From Alteromonas sp. 1_MG-2023 (GTDB lineage: Bacteria > Pseudomonadota > Gammaproteobacteria > Enterobacterales > Alteromonadaceae): 64,000 nt of DNA. The stretch lies in NCBI RefSeq assembly GCF_030547075.1, contig NZ_JAUOQH010000005.1:248001-312000 (forward strand), in the 5' to 3' direction. Every line of letters begins with the position of its first letter. Position 1 is the stretch's first letter. The notes under the pieces are model-generated. The model ran no database searches. It was given only the letters and a program-made list of their open reading frames with translations, and was not told where the DNA came from. Below, one piece after another: positions 27,489 to 36,930 of this stretch. The position numbers were made by a program, and so were the translations under genes.

Positions 27489-29810
27489 TTATTTTTGTGT
27501 TTTATCGCTGCTTTTGTATCGTATGGCTGGGGTCATTACCCATACCAAGGTTAAACCAATTAATACTGTCATGCCGAAGTGGTGTAGCACCGGGGTTTGA
27601 CTCCACGCCAACAATCCAAAGGCCAATAAACTGGTGAAGGTCGACATCGACACGGCCAACCAGGTGTTTTTACTCTCACCAGATTCAGCCATGAAAATAC
27701 CCATATCTAGCCCTATACCTAACACTAAAATAAGAGCCAGTAGGTGAAACATATTCATGCCACCTTCAAGAAAGCTTATGCTGGCTAAGGTAATAATAGA
27801 GGCTAGAAAAGGCGGTAATATTACCCGCAAGACTTGCTGACGGTAACGCCATGCTAATACAAGAAAAACTACAGCGTAGGCTAGCGCGATAAGCTGGCTT
27901 ACTTGAATTCGATAGGTTTTCATTAGCGCAGAGATATTGCTTACTTGGTCTATCAAAACCAGCTGAGAGTCATCCTCAATAAGCTGCTCAATCGCCGATT
28001 TAGCGTCTTGATTGAGGTGGCCTTTAAAGCGCACAGTAGTGGCACTCGCACCAAGCTTTGTGCTGACCACTAAATCTCTCCATGCCTCGCTATTTTCTGA
28101 CCCTAGCCATTCATCAATAGTTAGGGTATTACCTCGGGTTTCAGAAAATACATTTTGGGCTTCAATACGCTTGTGTTCAGGCAGGTTTAGCGTTGTAAAT
28201 AGCCCTTCAAGCTTTGCCTTGTATAAGCGTGCAACTAACGCATAATTGTCTGCTTGCCGTGCTTGCGCTGGAACCTGCATAGAGACAGCCTGAGCTGGTG
28301 GAATAGTGTTGTCTTTTTGCAGTGGTTTAAGCTGAGTAAGTAGCGCCTGCTCTTTTAGTAACGCATCCTCAATGGTATCGCCTTTAACCAGTATGAACTG
28401 GGTACTGCTTTGAGTGCCAAGCAGAGTTTGGATTGATTTTTCTTGCTGCAACAACCTTTCAGGTGACGTTTGTAGTAGGCGAATATCATCTTGCGCAGTA
28501 CCAGTGTAAACAAGAGTGGCGGCACCAACGGTTATTCCCATTATGGCAATAATCGGAACAGGGCGGCCTACAATACGTGGAATTTTATTGCGTAACCTAA
28601 ACAGTTTTTCAGCCAAAGGCAGTTTAATTTTAGCGTCGTTTGCTGTGATGAGCGGTAAGGTTAGTACCACGGTTAACCATGATGCCAGTAGCCCGACAAC
28701 AGAAAACACAGCCATCTGCTGTAACCCCGGAAAGGGTGCGAAAGCTTGCACCGCATAGGCTAATACGCTTGAGAATAGGCCAAGTATTAGACCAGGCAGA
28801 ATATTTGGCAGTACTTTTTCATTGTCTGACTGCTGCCTTTCACAAACAAAATGCAAGGCATAATCTATCGATACGCCCACAAGTCCTGCGCCAAATGCTA
28901 ACGTAATTAGATGCACTTTTCCGAAGATAAGCAGGGTGGCAGATACAGCAGTTAAGCAGCCTACCGAAATAGGAAATAACATAAGAAAAATAGGTTTTAA
29001 ACGGCGAAATACGATTAGCAAAAGAATGATAATGCCCACCAGAGAGCCTATGCCGATAGTGGATATTTCGGCTCTTGCCTGATCCGCACCCGCGGCAGCA
29101 TGTAATATCATGCCAGAGCTTCTTAGGGTAATACCTTGCTCTGCTAACAGCTGGGTTTGATTGGCTAAAAATTCCATCACCACACGTTGGATTTCCAGCG
29201 AATAAGGCTCTTGTTTTAGGGTAATAAGCAGTACATAAGTGGGTAGTTCACTCTCGTTTACTTTTAATAAAGAATGATTGATATGAATATTAATATCGCT
29301 AGTTTGAGCCTGGCTGCGCTGTGCATAAAAACCAAAAGGATCGTCAACAAGCTCTACTTTGCCTGCTGCGATAGGGCTAAATAGGCTAGCGATAGTTCTA
29401 TTTTCAAACCCTTGGTAGTTGCCTGATATTAAGGCCTCTCGACTACTATCATCAAGCAGTGCAAATCGATAAGGAAAAAGGGCCTCGCGTTGACTGTCTC
29501 GTTGGTTAGCTTCTACTTGCCAGCGCACATCGGCGTTAGCTAATACCTGCTGTGCTCGGGTTGCTAACGCCTGTACTGATTGTTTAACTGCGTTCTCATC
29601 GCTACCGCTTACTAATAAAAGTAAACGCTTTGAAAACCGTTCTGAGGTTTGCTGAATGGCTTGTTGCGCAAGAGGTTCTTGTTCAGATGTGGGTAGCAGC
29701 GACATGATGCTGGAGTCAAACGTTGCTGGCCGACTAACAGCGAATAAGGCTAACGCCGCCACGGTTAGTAGCCAAGCTATCCCAACGGGTCTGAACCAAG
29801 CCCCTTTCAT
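27489..29810 (-). CDS. apeM: MMPL/RND-family exporter of the APE cluster (ApeM-like)
   Basis: The 773-residue protein has two repeats. Each has one membrane helix, a large periplasmic loop and a five-helix bundle, as in MMPL lipid exporters. Helices at about residues 10–30, 240–400 and 620–770 are clear. It probably moves the aryl-polyene lipid from the inner membrane to the LolA-like carrier encoded just upstream. Its ATG overlaps the lolA-like stop by 4 bases, and pairing of these two is constant in APE clusters. Confidence 0.88.
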   Translation of the reverse strand: MKGAWFRPVGIAWLLTVAALALFAVSRPATFDSSIMSLLPTSEQEPLAQQAIQQTSERFSKRLLLLVSGSDENAVKQSVQALATRAQQVLANADVRWQVEANQRDSQREALFPYRFALLDDSSREALISGNYQGFENRTIASLFSPIAAGKVELVDDPFGFYAQRSQAQTSDINIHINHSLLKVNESELPTYVLLITLKQEPYSLEIQRVVMEFLANQTQLLAEQGITLRSSGMILHAAAGADQARAEISTIGIGSLVGIIILLLIVFRRLKPIFLMLFPISVGCLTAVSATLLIFGKVHLITLAFGAGLVGVSIDYALHFVCERQQSDNEKVLPNILPGLILGLFSSVLAYAVQAFAPFPGLQQMAVFSVVGLLASWLTVVLTLPLITANDAKIKLPLAEKLFRLRNKIPRIVGRPVPIIAIMGITVGAATLVYTGTAQDDIRLLQTSPERLLQQEKSIQTLLGTQSSTQFILVKGDTIEDALLKEQALLTQLKPLQKDNTIPPAQAVSMQVPAQARQADNYALVARLYKAKLEGLFTTLNLPEHKRIEAQNVFSETRGNTLTIDEWLGSENSEAWRDLVVSTKLGASATTVRFKGHLNQDAKSAIEQLIEDDSQLVLIDQVSNISALMKTYRIQVSQLIALAYAVVFLVLAWRYRQQVLRVILPPFLASIITLASISFLEGGMNMFHLLALILVLGIGLDMGIFMAESGESKNTWLAVSMSTFTSLLAFGLLAWSQTPVLHHFGMTVLIGLTLVWVMTPAIRYKSSDKTQK

Positions 29811-30490
29811 TTTTGCTGACTTAATTGAGAAAATTGAATTTCAGTGTAGTCGCCATTGTCTTCATAAAACTTAAGGTAACGTAAGTACTCATCGCCTTTA
29901 AGTTCAACGTGGGTAATGGTTTGAGCCAAGGCGGCATCATTAGGCACCAAAGATACCTGCCATTGTTTCTGATTTTTATCACTAGAACTTATTTCATCTG
30001 AGCTTGTTTCTTCTGAGTTCGCTTCTTTTATGCTCATGTCACCCGCGCTTATTTCTCCAGATAGGCTGAAGTACGTTTCTAACTCCTGCCATTTAGCGGT
30101 TAACACCGAAAAGAATACTTCGCTTAATAGAGTAACTACTGGGTTGGTATCAGCGTGTAAACTCATTAGCTCAACATCGCCTTGGCTACTGACAATGCTA
30201 GATGGTGTCATCGTCACTAAGTTTTGAATGGGCGCTACGGTTTGCCAATGCACATACTGGCCTTGCGAGTAATCAAACTTTCCGGTTGATACTATGTCTA
30301 CATCAAAGTCTTTTAGGTATTTTTTCTGTGTAAACTCACCGCGTAAATATTCAGGAGAATGGGTAATCGCATTTAGCTGCTGAATTGAGAATTCCGCAAA
30401 CGCTTGCCTGGGTAGAAACAGTAATAGCACTAAAGATAACGCTAGCACTATTGGCATCGCTAGCACTGATGGCAAGGATAATACTCTCAT
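29807..30490 (-). CDS. apeL: LolA-like periplasmic carrier of the APE cluster (ApeL-like)
   Basis: A long signal sequence (residues about 1–32, ending RQAFA) is followed by a LolA-type domain (FSIQQLNAITHSPEYLRGEF, then GKFDYSQGQYVHWQTVAPIQ). LolA-like proteins carry acylated molecules across the periplasm. Here the cargo is inferred to be the aryl-polyene lipid. Residues about 155–175 form an unusual Ser/Glu-rich insert (SEETSSDEISSSDK). Both ends overlap neighbours by ATGA. Confidence 0.85.
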   Translation of the reverse strand: MRVLSLPSVLAMPIVLALSLVLLLFLPRQAFAEFSIQQLNAITHSPEYLRGEFTQKKYLKDFDVDIVSTGKFDYSQGQYVHWQTVAPIQNLVTMTPSSIVSSQGDVELMSLHADTNPVVTLLSEVFFSVLTAKWQELETYFSLSGEISAGDMSIKEANSEETSSDEISSSDKNQKQWQVSLVPNDAALAQTITHVELKGDEYLRYLKFYEDNGDYTEIQFSQLSQQK

Positions 30491-30894
30491 TCAAGCACCC
30501 CTAATTTCTCAAGCAAGATAGGCGGCGATTCAAACAGCATCTCCTTACTTTCAATGTTTACCGCCACTTGCACAGTCGAGGCTTTCGTCAGGCGCTTTCC
30601 TGATGCTTCATCAAGAATTTCATATTTAATTTTCAACCGGTTTTCCCACTCCACCACTTTCGCTTTCACTATGATCTTTTGCTGGAAATTGAGGGGGTAC
30701 GCATAGCGAATATGCAGGTCGATGACCGGCCAAGCGTAGCCTGACGCTTCCATCTCTGGAAAGTTATAACCAATGTCATCAAATAAAGCGCAGCGCGCAA
30801 TTTCTAAATACTTCACATAATGGCCATGCCAAGCAATGCGCATCACGTCAATATCATGAAAAGGGATCGTAATGGTTGATTGAGCTTCTCTCAT
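30487..30894 (-). CDS. apeK: Acyl-thioesterase of the APE cluster (ApeK-like, 4HBT family)
   Basis: The 135-residue hotdog protein has the YbgC/4HBT signature FHDIDVMRIAWHGHYVKYLE, with the catalytic Asp16 region and His nearby. It hydrolyses acyl-ACP or acyl-CoA thioesters. In APE systems this enzyme is thought to edit or release chains from the ACPs. It overlaps the lolA-like gene by ATGA and follows the acyltransferase by 38 bases. Confidence 0.85.
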   Translation of the reverse strand: MREAQSTITIPFHDIDVMRIAWHGHYVKYLEIARCALFDDIGYNFPEMEASGYAWPVIDLHIRYAYPLNFQQKIIVKAKVVEWENRLKIKYEILDEASGKRLTKASTVQVAVNIESKEMLFESPPILLEKLGVLE

Positions 30895-30932
30895 TTACAT
30901 CTTCCTATGTGTCGCATTAGTGGTGATCGATA

Positions 30933-31901
30933 TTAATGGCGATCAATATTGCCTGCATCATTTTGCTTAGTACGCTTTTGCGCATCAGAAAGCCAAAAGG
31001 GGAAAAAGTTAAACCACTGCAAAGGGGCTTTTATACAATAATGCTGTAACCGATAAGCATAATTTTGCACCACCACGTCTAGTTCTTGTTGGCGTGTTTT
31101 GCGCGCAAACCGTAGCTGTTCGGAAAACGTCTCTACGTAAATATGGTAATTTTTCTTTTGCTTTAAGCAAAACAACAAATACACAGGGCACTTGAGTAAG
31201 CTAGCTAATATGAACGCGCCCTGAGGGAATAATGCTTGCTCTCCCAAAAATTCAACTTCTGATACTCGGCCTGCATGTTCAGGGGTTCTATCACCGGCAA
31301 TAATAATAAGCTCGCCTTGGGTTACCCGTTCAGCCAACATCATGGCCGTAGCGGGAGATAAGTCGTTTACCTGCACGAGTTCGGCGTGGGTATTGCTATC
31401 GAGTTGCTTCATGAGTGAATTTAGCTTTTCTGCGTGCTCGGTGTTCACTAAAATCGTTAGTTTCACTTCATCTAGTTTTTGCCGCAACGCATTACACACT
31501 TCAATATTGCCTAAATGTGAAACCACCACTAACGCGCCTTGCCCCGACGCTTTGATTTTATCTACTACTGAGGGGGTCTCAAAAACAATAGCCTTAGTAT
31601 CAATTTTCCCCATCCATGCCAGCAGTTTATCTAGCAGCATATTGCCAAAGGCCACAAAATGCTTGAATGAATTAAGTTCAGACTGCCGCTGTGCAGGTAA
31701 AAACGGGGCTAAATTCTCCAAATATTGTTTCGATGACTGCCGTGCCATTGTGTTAGTCACAAAATAGTAAGCCATAACAGGCATAAGAATAATGCTAAAC
31801 ACCGCTCGTCCAAATACTTGGTAGATAAACAGCAATATTTTAATGCCCAACACCGTGCCGCCTTCTTGCACTTGGGTCCAATGTTTAGTGTCTTTTGGCA
31901 T
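30933..31901 (-). CDS. LpxL-like lipid acyltransferase of the APE cluster
   Basis: The protein has a membrane-interacting N-terminus (residues 20–50). Its core resembles the lauroyl/myristoyl (LpxL/HtrB) acyltransferases, with SHLGNIEV supplying the His-x4-Glu active-site motif near residue 128. It probably transfers the aryl polyene or a fatty acid to the lipid anchor. As I recall, known clusters such as that of Escherichia coli carry glycosyltransferase and acyltransferase domains in one protein; here they are two adjacent genes with no gap. Confidence 0.82.
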   Translation of the reverse strand: MPKDTKHWTQVQEGGTVLGIKILLFIYQVFGRAVFSIILMPVMAYYFVTNTMARQSSKQYLENLAPFLPAQRQSELNSFKHFVAFGNMLLDKLLAWMGKIDTKAIVFETPSVVDKIKASGQGALVVVSHLGNIEVCNALRQKLDEVKLTILVNTEHAEKLNSLMKQLDSNTHAELVQVNDLSPATAMMLAERVTQGELIIIAGDRTPEHAGRVSEVEFLGEQALFPQGAFILASLLKCPVYLLFCLKQKKNYHIYVETFSEQLRFARKTRQQELDVVVQNYAYRLQHYCIKAPLQWFNFFPFWLSDAQKRTKQNDAGNIDRH

Positions 31902-32663
31902 CTAAAACTTCCGCCACAGTAACTTAGGTAAACGCAGTAACATGCCGAAGAAAAGCCGAGTATGCATCCAACTAATCAACACGTTGTCATGGAGTAATTT
32001 AAAGTGCGAAACTCCGTCGGTAGGGTAGTTCACCTTAGTGGGTATATTAATGATACTACCGTTGCGCCAATGCCAGCGAACAATCACTTCTGTATCAAAG
32101 TCCATACGATTGCCACAAGGGGCTTTGTCTAGCATTTGGTTGAAGGCCGTTACGGGGTAAAGTCTGAAGCCACACATGCTGTCTTTAATGGTAAAAGACA
32201 GCGTATTTATCCATACCCAAACGTGGGTAAGGTAGCGGCCATAAAAGCGACCTTTTGAAATACTGTCATCGTATTGCGGATAGCCAGCAATAAGGGTGTC
32301 TTGGTGTTGCACTCCTGCGCTGATGAAATGCGGAATGTCAGAAAGGTTATGTTGCCCGTCTGCATCTACTTGCAAGCCGTGTGTGAATCCTGTTTTCGCT
32401 AAATGGCGTAGTCCTGATTTTACAGCGTGCCCTTTACCACCATTGCTTGGCAATGTAAGTAAGCTAACTTGAGGGTTGTGAACACGGGCTAATTCCTCTA
32501 GCACAACTGCACATGCTTGGTAACTGCCATCGTCTACCAGTAAAATGGGGTAGCCAAAGGCCCGCAGCGCTTTCACAGTTTCGCCAATAGCATGCTCATG
32601 ATTGTAAACAGGGATTAAAATCGCAGGTTTAAATGCTGAATTAGGCAAAGCAAATTCGTCCAC
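31902..32663 (-). CDS. Family 2 glycosyltransferase of the APE cluster
   Basis: The fold is a GT-A: IPVYNHEHAIGETVKAL near residue 17, VDDGS at 49–53 and the metal-binding DADGQHN near residue 109. The pattern is that of dolichyl-phosphate-mannose-synthase-like transferases. The start is GTG at 32663, overlapping the ligase gene by 23 bases. It probably adds a sugar to the lipid anchor that carries the aryl polyene. The acyltransferase gene follows directly. Confidence 0.85.
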   Translation of the reverse strand: MDEFALPNSAFKPAILIPVYNHEHAIGETVKALRAFGYPILLVDDGSYQACAVVLEELARVHNPQVSLLTLPSNGGKGHAVKSGLRHLAKTGFTHGLQVDADGQHNLSDIPHFISAGVQHQDTLIAGYPQYDDSISKGRFYGRYLTHVWVWINTLSFTIKDSMCGFRLYPVTAFNQMLDKAPCGNRMDFDTEVIVRWHWRNGSIINIPTKVNYPTDGVSHFKLLHDNVLISWMHTRLFFGMLLRLPKLLWRKF

Positions 32664-34365
32664 TAGAGTGAACTCCTTTTTCTGAGCGGTAAGAAAATGT
32701 GACTTTTTGTTTTTCAGGAGAAAACGCTAATAAAAGATCAATATCTTCATCTGGCTGAATAACATTGGCAAATTTAACCACTTCTAAGTGGCTAAATTTG
32801 CCTGAAATATCAAAATACTCATCAGCGTATTTTTGTGCCCAATGAACCTGAGCTACACCCGGTAAAATTGGGGCTTGGTCAAAGTGTCCGTCTAAGTACA
32901 CTAAATCTCGGGGAATGGTGCAGCTAATGGTAACGTTTAGTGTGTCTTTTGATATGTGTTTAATTGCTGGCCATTTCAACAACGCAGGCTGCTCCACTAA
33001 AGCTTGCAAAGCCGTTAAGGTGACTTTGCTTTGTTGGTTATAAGGCATAGTATCAACAAATCGCCAACGCCGAGGCACAACGATTGTTTCAAAATTTGAC
33101 AATAACAACGTACGAAGGGTTTTGATGACGCCCGCGCGCCCCGCCAACATCAATTGTTTTTCGCCTTCTTTGCTTAGCATTATCACGCTAGCGACTTCTG
33201 TGCGCTTTCGAGTAATAGCAAAGGCTTTTGCCTCTAACACCCACTCGTGAGACATCAATACTTGCGCTATCGCGTTTAGTGAAACCCGTTTACCTTCTAT
33301 TTTTACAATGTTGTCTGACCGGCCCTGAAGCTCGAAACTACCATCGCTGTGAATGTTTAAGGTGTCACTAAGAAAAGGTGAATGTTTATCTACAAACAAA
33401 GAGCAAACTTTGACCTTACCCTGGTTATCTATTTCAAAAGTAACGTTTGGCAGGCGCCGCCAGCGAGCATCTTGGTTGTTGTTAACCTGTTTACGCCAAG
33501 CAATAACACCGGTTTCTGAGCTACCATATATTTCCCACAGTGGCGCATCTAATAGCTTGCTCATACACAAGGCGTCAGCTTTGTTTAACGGTGCTGCCGC
33601 TGAAAATATATTGAGACAATCTGCTTCTAACGATGACCACGAAAGTAATTCATTTACTCGGGTAATGTGAGATGGGCTAGACACCAATACGTACTGTGAT
33701 TGCTGCTGAGCGAAATGGTAAATATCTTCGGTGTATTCACACAGTTCACATAAGAATGGCTGCCCATAACTAAAGGGGCGCAGTAATCGAAAGGTTAAGC
33801 CATATAAATGTTGATGACTTACCGTTGATAGCACGGTAGCCCCCTCGGCTACCGGAAACTGAGTGTGCAAACTGTGCAGTTCGCTGTCGAATTGGGCGAG
33901 TGTTTTCGCAAATGATTTAGGTTTTCCGCTTGAGCCGGAAGTATACAATTCAATAGCAACTCGTTGGCTATCGATAGGGGGTAAATTGGCCAGCTCGGCA
34001 TTAGTACAGTAGGTATGGGCAAAGTCGGTATTTGGCTTTGATAAATCTAAGGTAATGCCTGCATCCATTTCACCTACGCCGCCATCTGCTTCACTGATCA
34101 ACCGGGTAATAGTCGCTGGGCGATTATCACCTGGAATACACGCAGTTCTACCTAAATACCATAGTGCATAGAGGATAGATAAAAACTCGTAGGGATCGCT
34201 ATGATACACCACCCATCGCTGGCCACTGTGTTGCGATAATGTGTGCTTCCATTGGCACACGTTCACTATAAATTCGTCGGCGGTTAAAGTAACCCCAGCG
34301 CGAATAGCGACAGCCGTGCTTGGACGGGTATCCATCCAGTTTGCCAAAGAATATTGGTGTAACAT
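32641..34365 (-). CDS. apeH: Aryl/acyl-ACP ligase fused to hotdog dehydratase (ApeH–ApeI fusion)
   Basis: Residues 1–450 form an AMP-binding ligase with the ATP loop YTSGSSGKPKSFAKT near residue 140, the motif EIYGSSETG near 285 and QGRSDNIVKIEGKRVS near 340. In APE systems ApeH activates 4-hydroxybenzoate-type starters and loads them on ACP. The last 110 residues are a separate hotdog dehydratase domain (GHFDQAPILPGVAQ, His494) matching ApeI. In the clusters I recall these are two proteins, so this is a natural fusion that joins starter loading and dehydration. It starts one base after the apeG-like gene. Confidence 0.85.
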   Translation of the reverse strand: MLHQYSLANWMDTRPSTAVAIRAGVTLTADEFIVNVCQWKHTLSQHSGQRWVVYHSDPYEFLSILYALWYLGRTACIPGDNRPATITRLISEADGGVGEMDAGITLDLSKPNTDFAHTYCTNAELANLPPIDSQRVAIELYTSGSSGKPKSFAKTLAQFDSELHSLHTQFPVAEGATVLSTVSHQHLYGLTFRLLRPFSYGQPFLCELCEYTEDIYHFAQQQSQYVLVSSPSHITRVNELLSWSSLEADCLNIFSAAAPLNKADALCMSKLLDAPLWEIYGSSETGVIAWRKQVNNNQDARWRRLPNVTFEIDNQGKVKVCSLFVDKHSPFLSDTLNIHSDGSFELQGRSDNIVKIEGKRVSLNAIAQVLMSHEWVLEAKAFAITRKRTEVASVIMLSKEGEKQLMLAGRAGVIKTLRTLLLSNFETIVVPRRWRFVDTMPYNQQSKVTLTALQALVEQPALLKWPAIKHISKDTLNVTISCTIPRDLVYLDGHFDQAPILPGVAQVHWAQKYADEYFDISGKFSHLEVVKFANVIQPDEDIDLLLAFSPEKQKVTFSYRSEKGVHSSGRICFA

Positions 34366-34366
34366 G

Positions 34367-34909
34367 TTAAGCCTTTACTACTCTTTGCCTAACGACCCAT
34401 TCTGTAGCACCAAGCACGCCCATCAAAATATAAGCAATGAACCCGTTGTAGAGCATCCAAGTTTCGTCAGAGGCGTACAGGGCGGTGAAACAGGCAATTG
34501 AACCATTGAAGATAAAGAAGACACTCCAAACCATAGTGACTTTTCGTGTGTAGATTTTCGCTTCAACGGGAAGGTCAGGCTCTTTTAAACGTGCGAATTT
34601 TTCAACAATGCTGGTAGGTGTTAGCAAGCTACCAGCAAACAAGATAAAGAAACTAAAATTCATCATAACGGGATAGAATTTTAAGCCAAACTGATAACCT
34701 GAAAACGTCAAAATACAAACTAAAATGACGAGGGTTATAACAATGATAGTACGCTGTTCAGCTTGCTCCGACACATACCAACGCAAGGCAAGTATAGAAA
34801 TCAAAAGCGGGATTAACCATTTAGCATCAATATTCTGTAAACCGAAATAGACAATAAAGGGGTAGCCCACACTTAACAGTAAGACCAACAGCGTTAAAAA
34901 TTTCTTCAT
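34367..34909 (-). CDS. apeG: Inner-membrane protein COG4648 of the APE cluster (ApeG-like)
   Basis: The 180-residue protein has about six hydrophobic helices and ends with a short basic tail (EWVVRQRVVKA). COG4648 proteins are a fixed part of aryl polyene clusters, placed between ACP and ligase genes as here. The function is unknown; a membrane anchor for the biosynthetic complex is a guess. It starts 3 bases after the second ACP gene. Confidence 0.82.
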   Translation of the reverse strand: MKKFLTLLVLLLSVGYPFIVYFGLQNIDAKWLIPLLISILALRWYVSEQAEQRTIIVITLVILVCILTFSGYQFGLKFYPVMMNFSFFILFAGSLLTPTSIVEKFARLKEPDLPVEAKIYTRKVTMVWSVFFIFNGSIACFTALYASDETWMLYNGFIAYILMGVLGATEWVVRQRVVKA

Positions 34910-34912
34910 TAG

Positions 34913-35161
34913 TTACTTAGCGACTAACTCATCAACCTGTACAACGATATCGTTTACGGTTCTTACTGATTTAAACTCTTCAGGCTTAATTTTAATACCA
35001 GTCATTTTGCGTAATTCAACCACGAGATCGACAGCGTCAATACTGTCAATATCAAGGTCTTCATAAAGGTTCGATTCTGGTGTGACCTTCGCTGGGTCAA
35101 TCTCAAATAATTCTTCAAAAAGTGAGACAACTTTTTGAAAAGTATCTTCTTGTTTATTCAT
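34913..35161 (-). CDS. apeF: Acyl carrier protein 2 of the APE cluster (ApeF-like)
   Basis: The 82-residue acidic protein carries the phosphopantetheine site DLDIDSIDAVD, with Ser40 as the attachment residue. It is one of two ACPs that hold the aryl starter and growing polyene. The PPTase gene at 37576–38220 probably charges it. It lies 15 bases after the first ACP gene. Confidence 0.9.
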   Translation of the reverse strand: MNKQEDTFQKVVSLFEELFEIDPAKVTPESNLYEDLDIDSIDAVDLVVELRKMTGIKIKPEEFKSVRTVNDIVVQVDELVAK

Positions 35162-35176
35162 AATAGTGGCTTATTG

Positions 35177-35437
35177 TTATATTGATTTATGGTTTTTTAC
35201 TAAGTCTGCCAACGCATTAATGCTGGCAAAATGAGCGCGTGTCTCGTCGGAATTAGAATCAAGTTTGATCCCATACCGCTTCTGCAACGCTAGCCCTATT
35301 TCTAATGCGTCAATAGAATCTAAGCCAAGACCATCAACAAACAATGGATCTGCATCGTCAATTTCTGTTGCATCTATGTCTTCAAGGTCAAGACACTCAA
35401 TAATCATTAATTTTAGTTCATTCTGTAACGCTGTCAT
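35177..35437 (-). CDS. apeE: Acyl carrier protein 1 of the APE cluster (ApeE-like)
   Basis: The 86-residue acidic protein carries GLGLDSIDALEIG with Ser41 as the phosphopantetheine site. Known APE systems use two ACPs that are not interchangeable, and the same pair is present here. Its start lies 20 bases inside the upstream acyltransferase gene, so translation is likely coupled. Confidence 0.9.
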   Translation of the reverse strand: MTALQNELKLMIIECLDLEDIDATEIDDADPLFVDGLGLDSIDALEIGLALQKRYGIKLDSNSDETRAHFASINALADLVKNHKSI

Positions 35438-36197
35438 TAACTCCGACCTCAGTATTAAAATACTTAGTTAAATAATCAGTCAGCAATCTTGCATTTTTTG
35501 TGCTATTTGATGATTGAAAGGTATTCACTTCAATTACCGGGTTTGCCGATATAGTAAAGTGCATTGGACTTGCAGGGATGTGATGCCACTTACCTTGTTT
35601 GGTGAGCGATATAGGCTCACAGCTTATTATGACTGGTGTGATATCAACCCCGGTTCTAAGCGCAATATTTGCAGCACCGCGCTTTAATTGATGGCATTTC
35701 CCAGGAACACTTCTTGTACCTTCCGGAAACACAATCATAATTTGGTCTTTATTAAATACATCATTAGCGGCAACCAGAACGTCACTGGCGGCACCGTTAT
35801 TGATGGTGTAACCCGCCGCTTTTATCGCGCCACGCATAAATGGGTTTCGCAATAAGGCACCTTTCACCACACAATTTGCATTAGGAATAAGTGCGATTAA
35901 AAACACTACATCAAGCAAGGTGGGGTGATTGGCTAACACTAATTTTGCATCTCGCAGTGCTTTCTCGCCATGGATTTCATAGGTTAGCACGCCCATCACT
36001 CGCATTAATTCAATAAAGCACTTAAATGCAAGGTGAATAAACTTTTGCCCACGAGCCTCACGCTGTAATTTTGTACCCGGTAATAGATATAAGATGGGTA
36101 CAACAATAAGCGGAATGGTCATACCGCCCACACCAAAGATGAAAAAACTAAAGGCGGTGGCAAACCAACGCCACGCAAAGGCAATTTTAGCTAACAT
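35418..36197 (-). CDS. apeD: PlsC-like 1-acyl-glycerol-phosphate acyltransferase of the APE cluster (ApeD-like)
   Basis: A hydrophobic N-terminus (residues 8–40) is followed by the PlsC motifs NHPTLLD (His-x4-Asp) near residue 90 and FPEGTRS near residue 158. It transfers an acyl group to a lipid acceptor at the inner membrane, probably during assembly of the aryl-polyene lipid. The start overlaps the apeC-like stop by 11 bases. Confidence 0.87.
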   Translation of the reverse strand: MLAKIAFAWRWFATAFSFFIFGVGGMTIPLIVVPILYLLPGTKLQREARGQKFIHLAFKCFIELMRVMGVLTYEIHGEKALRDAKLVLANHPTLLDVVFLIALIPNANCVVKGALLRNPFMRGAIKAAGYTINNGAASDVLVAANDVFNKDQIMIVFPEGTRSVPGKCHQLKRGAANIALRTGVDITPVIISCEPISLTKQGKWHHIPASPMHFTISANPVIEVNTFQSSNSTKNARLLTDYLTKYFNTEVGVNDSVTE

Positions 36198-36930
36198 GTT
36201 GAGTTGTCTTTTCTAGTGTCCATGATGAGCCGTTAGATTGGCATGTATAGGTGTTACTTCTACCTAACAGGAACGCTAGAAATTGGTGTAACTCATTCTC
36301 AGAGCTTGTGTCTACGTTTACAGTTTGGCTTTCGGGTGATTGGTAACTCAGCGATATTTCCTCACCATTAGTCCGGCTCAACACCATCGCAATGGCGTAA
36401 GGAAATTCATTTCCCTGTGTATAAGGTTGATACACCGAAGGAAGAGGGGTGTCGTAAATAACGCATAGTACTTTTTCAGCACATTGTAGCTGTCCAACCG
36501 ACTCAAATATTGCACTGGCAATAGTGCCTTCCATTGCGGCAATTGCCGTAATTTCAGAGGTATTCTTAGTGGCAATAGAATACAAGCCACTTACCGCATT
36601 ATGAACAGCCAAACTAAACCCTGTAGGCGACATATCTTCTTGTCTACCTATAGATTCTAATAAGGATAAAGTGAGAGTGGTGTCGCCATGCTGTGAAGCA
36701 AAAATGCAGGGGATATTAGGCTCTTCTATCGCCAATTGGCTTATTGCGCCCATTGCGCATTTTCCTAATACATTAAAGCGTCTTCTTAGCATCATAGGTA
36801 CATGCTTTAAGCTAACGTTTAACGGTTGTTCGGAAATTTCACTAGGTTCAGTTAGCCACGTAGACCAATCTTCTTTTTGGTTTAGTGAGGGTGCTAGTGC
36901 TGTCCATGCTTCTAACATAAAACTCGCCAA
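36187..36930 (-). CDS. apeC: Ketosynthase-like chain-length factor of the APE cluster (ApeC-like)
   Basis: The 247-residue protein has a reduced N-terminal ketosynthase fold. The region VPMMLRRRFNVLGKCAMGA and then CIFASQHGD is typical of the beta-ketoacyl-synthase-like family of APE clusters. No active-site cysteine is visible at the expected site (the NAVSGLYSIAT region). This fits a chain-length factor that pairs with the ApeO-type ketosynthase. The start is TTG at 36930, with GGAG 6 bases upstream; an ATG at 36918 is possible. It is the first gene of the 17-gene operon. Confidence 0.8.
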   Translation of the reverse strand: MASFMLEAWTALAPSLNQKEDWSTWLTEPSEISEQPLNVSLKHVPMMLRRRFNVLGKCAMGAISQLAIEEPNIPCIFASQHGDTTLTLSLLESIGRQEDMSPTGFSLAVHNAVSGLYSIATKNTSEITAIAAMEGTIASAIFESVGQLQCAEKVLCVIYDTPLPSVYQPYTQGNEFPYAIAMVLSRTNGEEISLSYQSPESQTVNVDTSSENELHQFLAFLLGRSNTYTCQSNGSSWTLEKTTQHVS

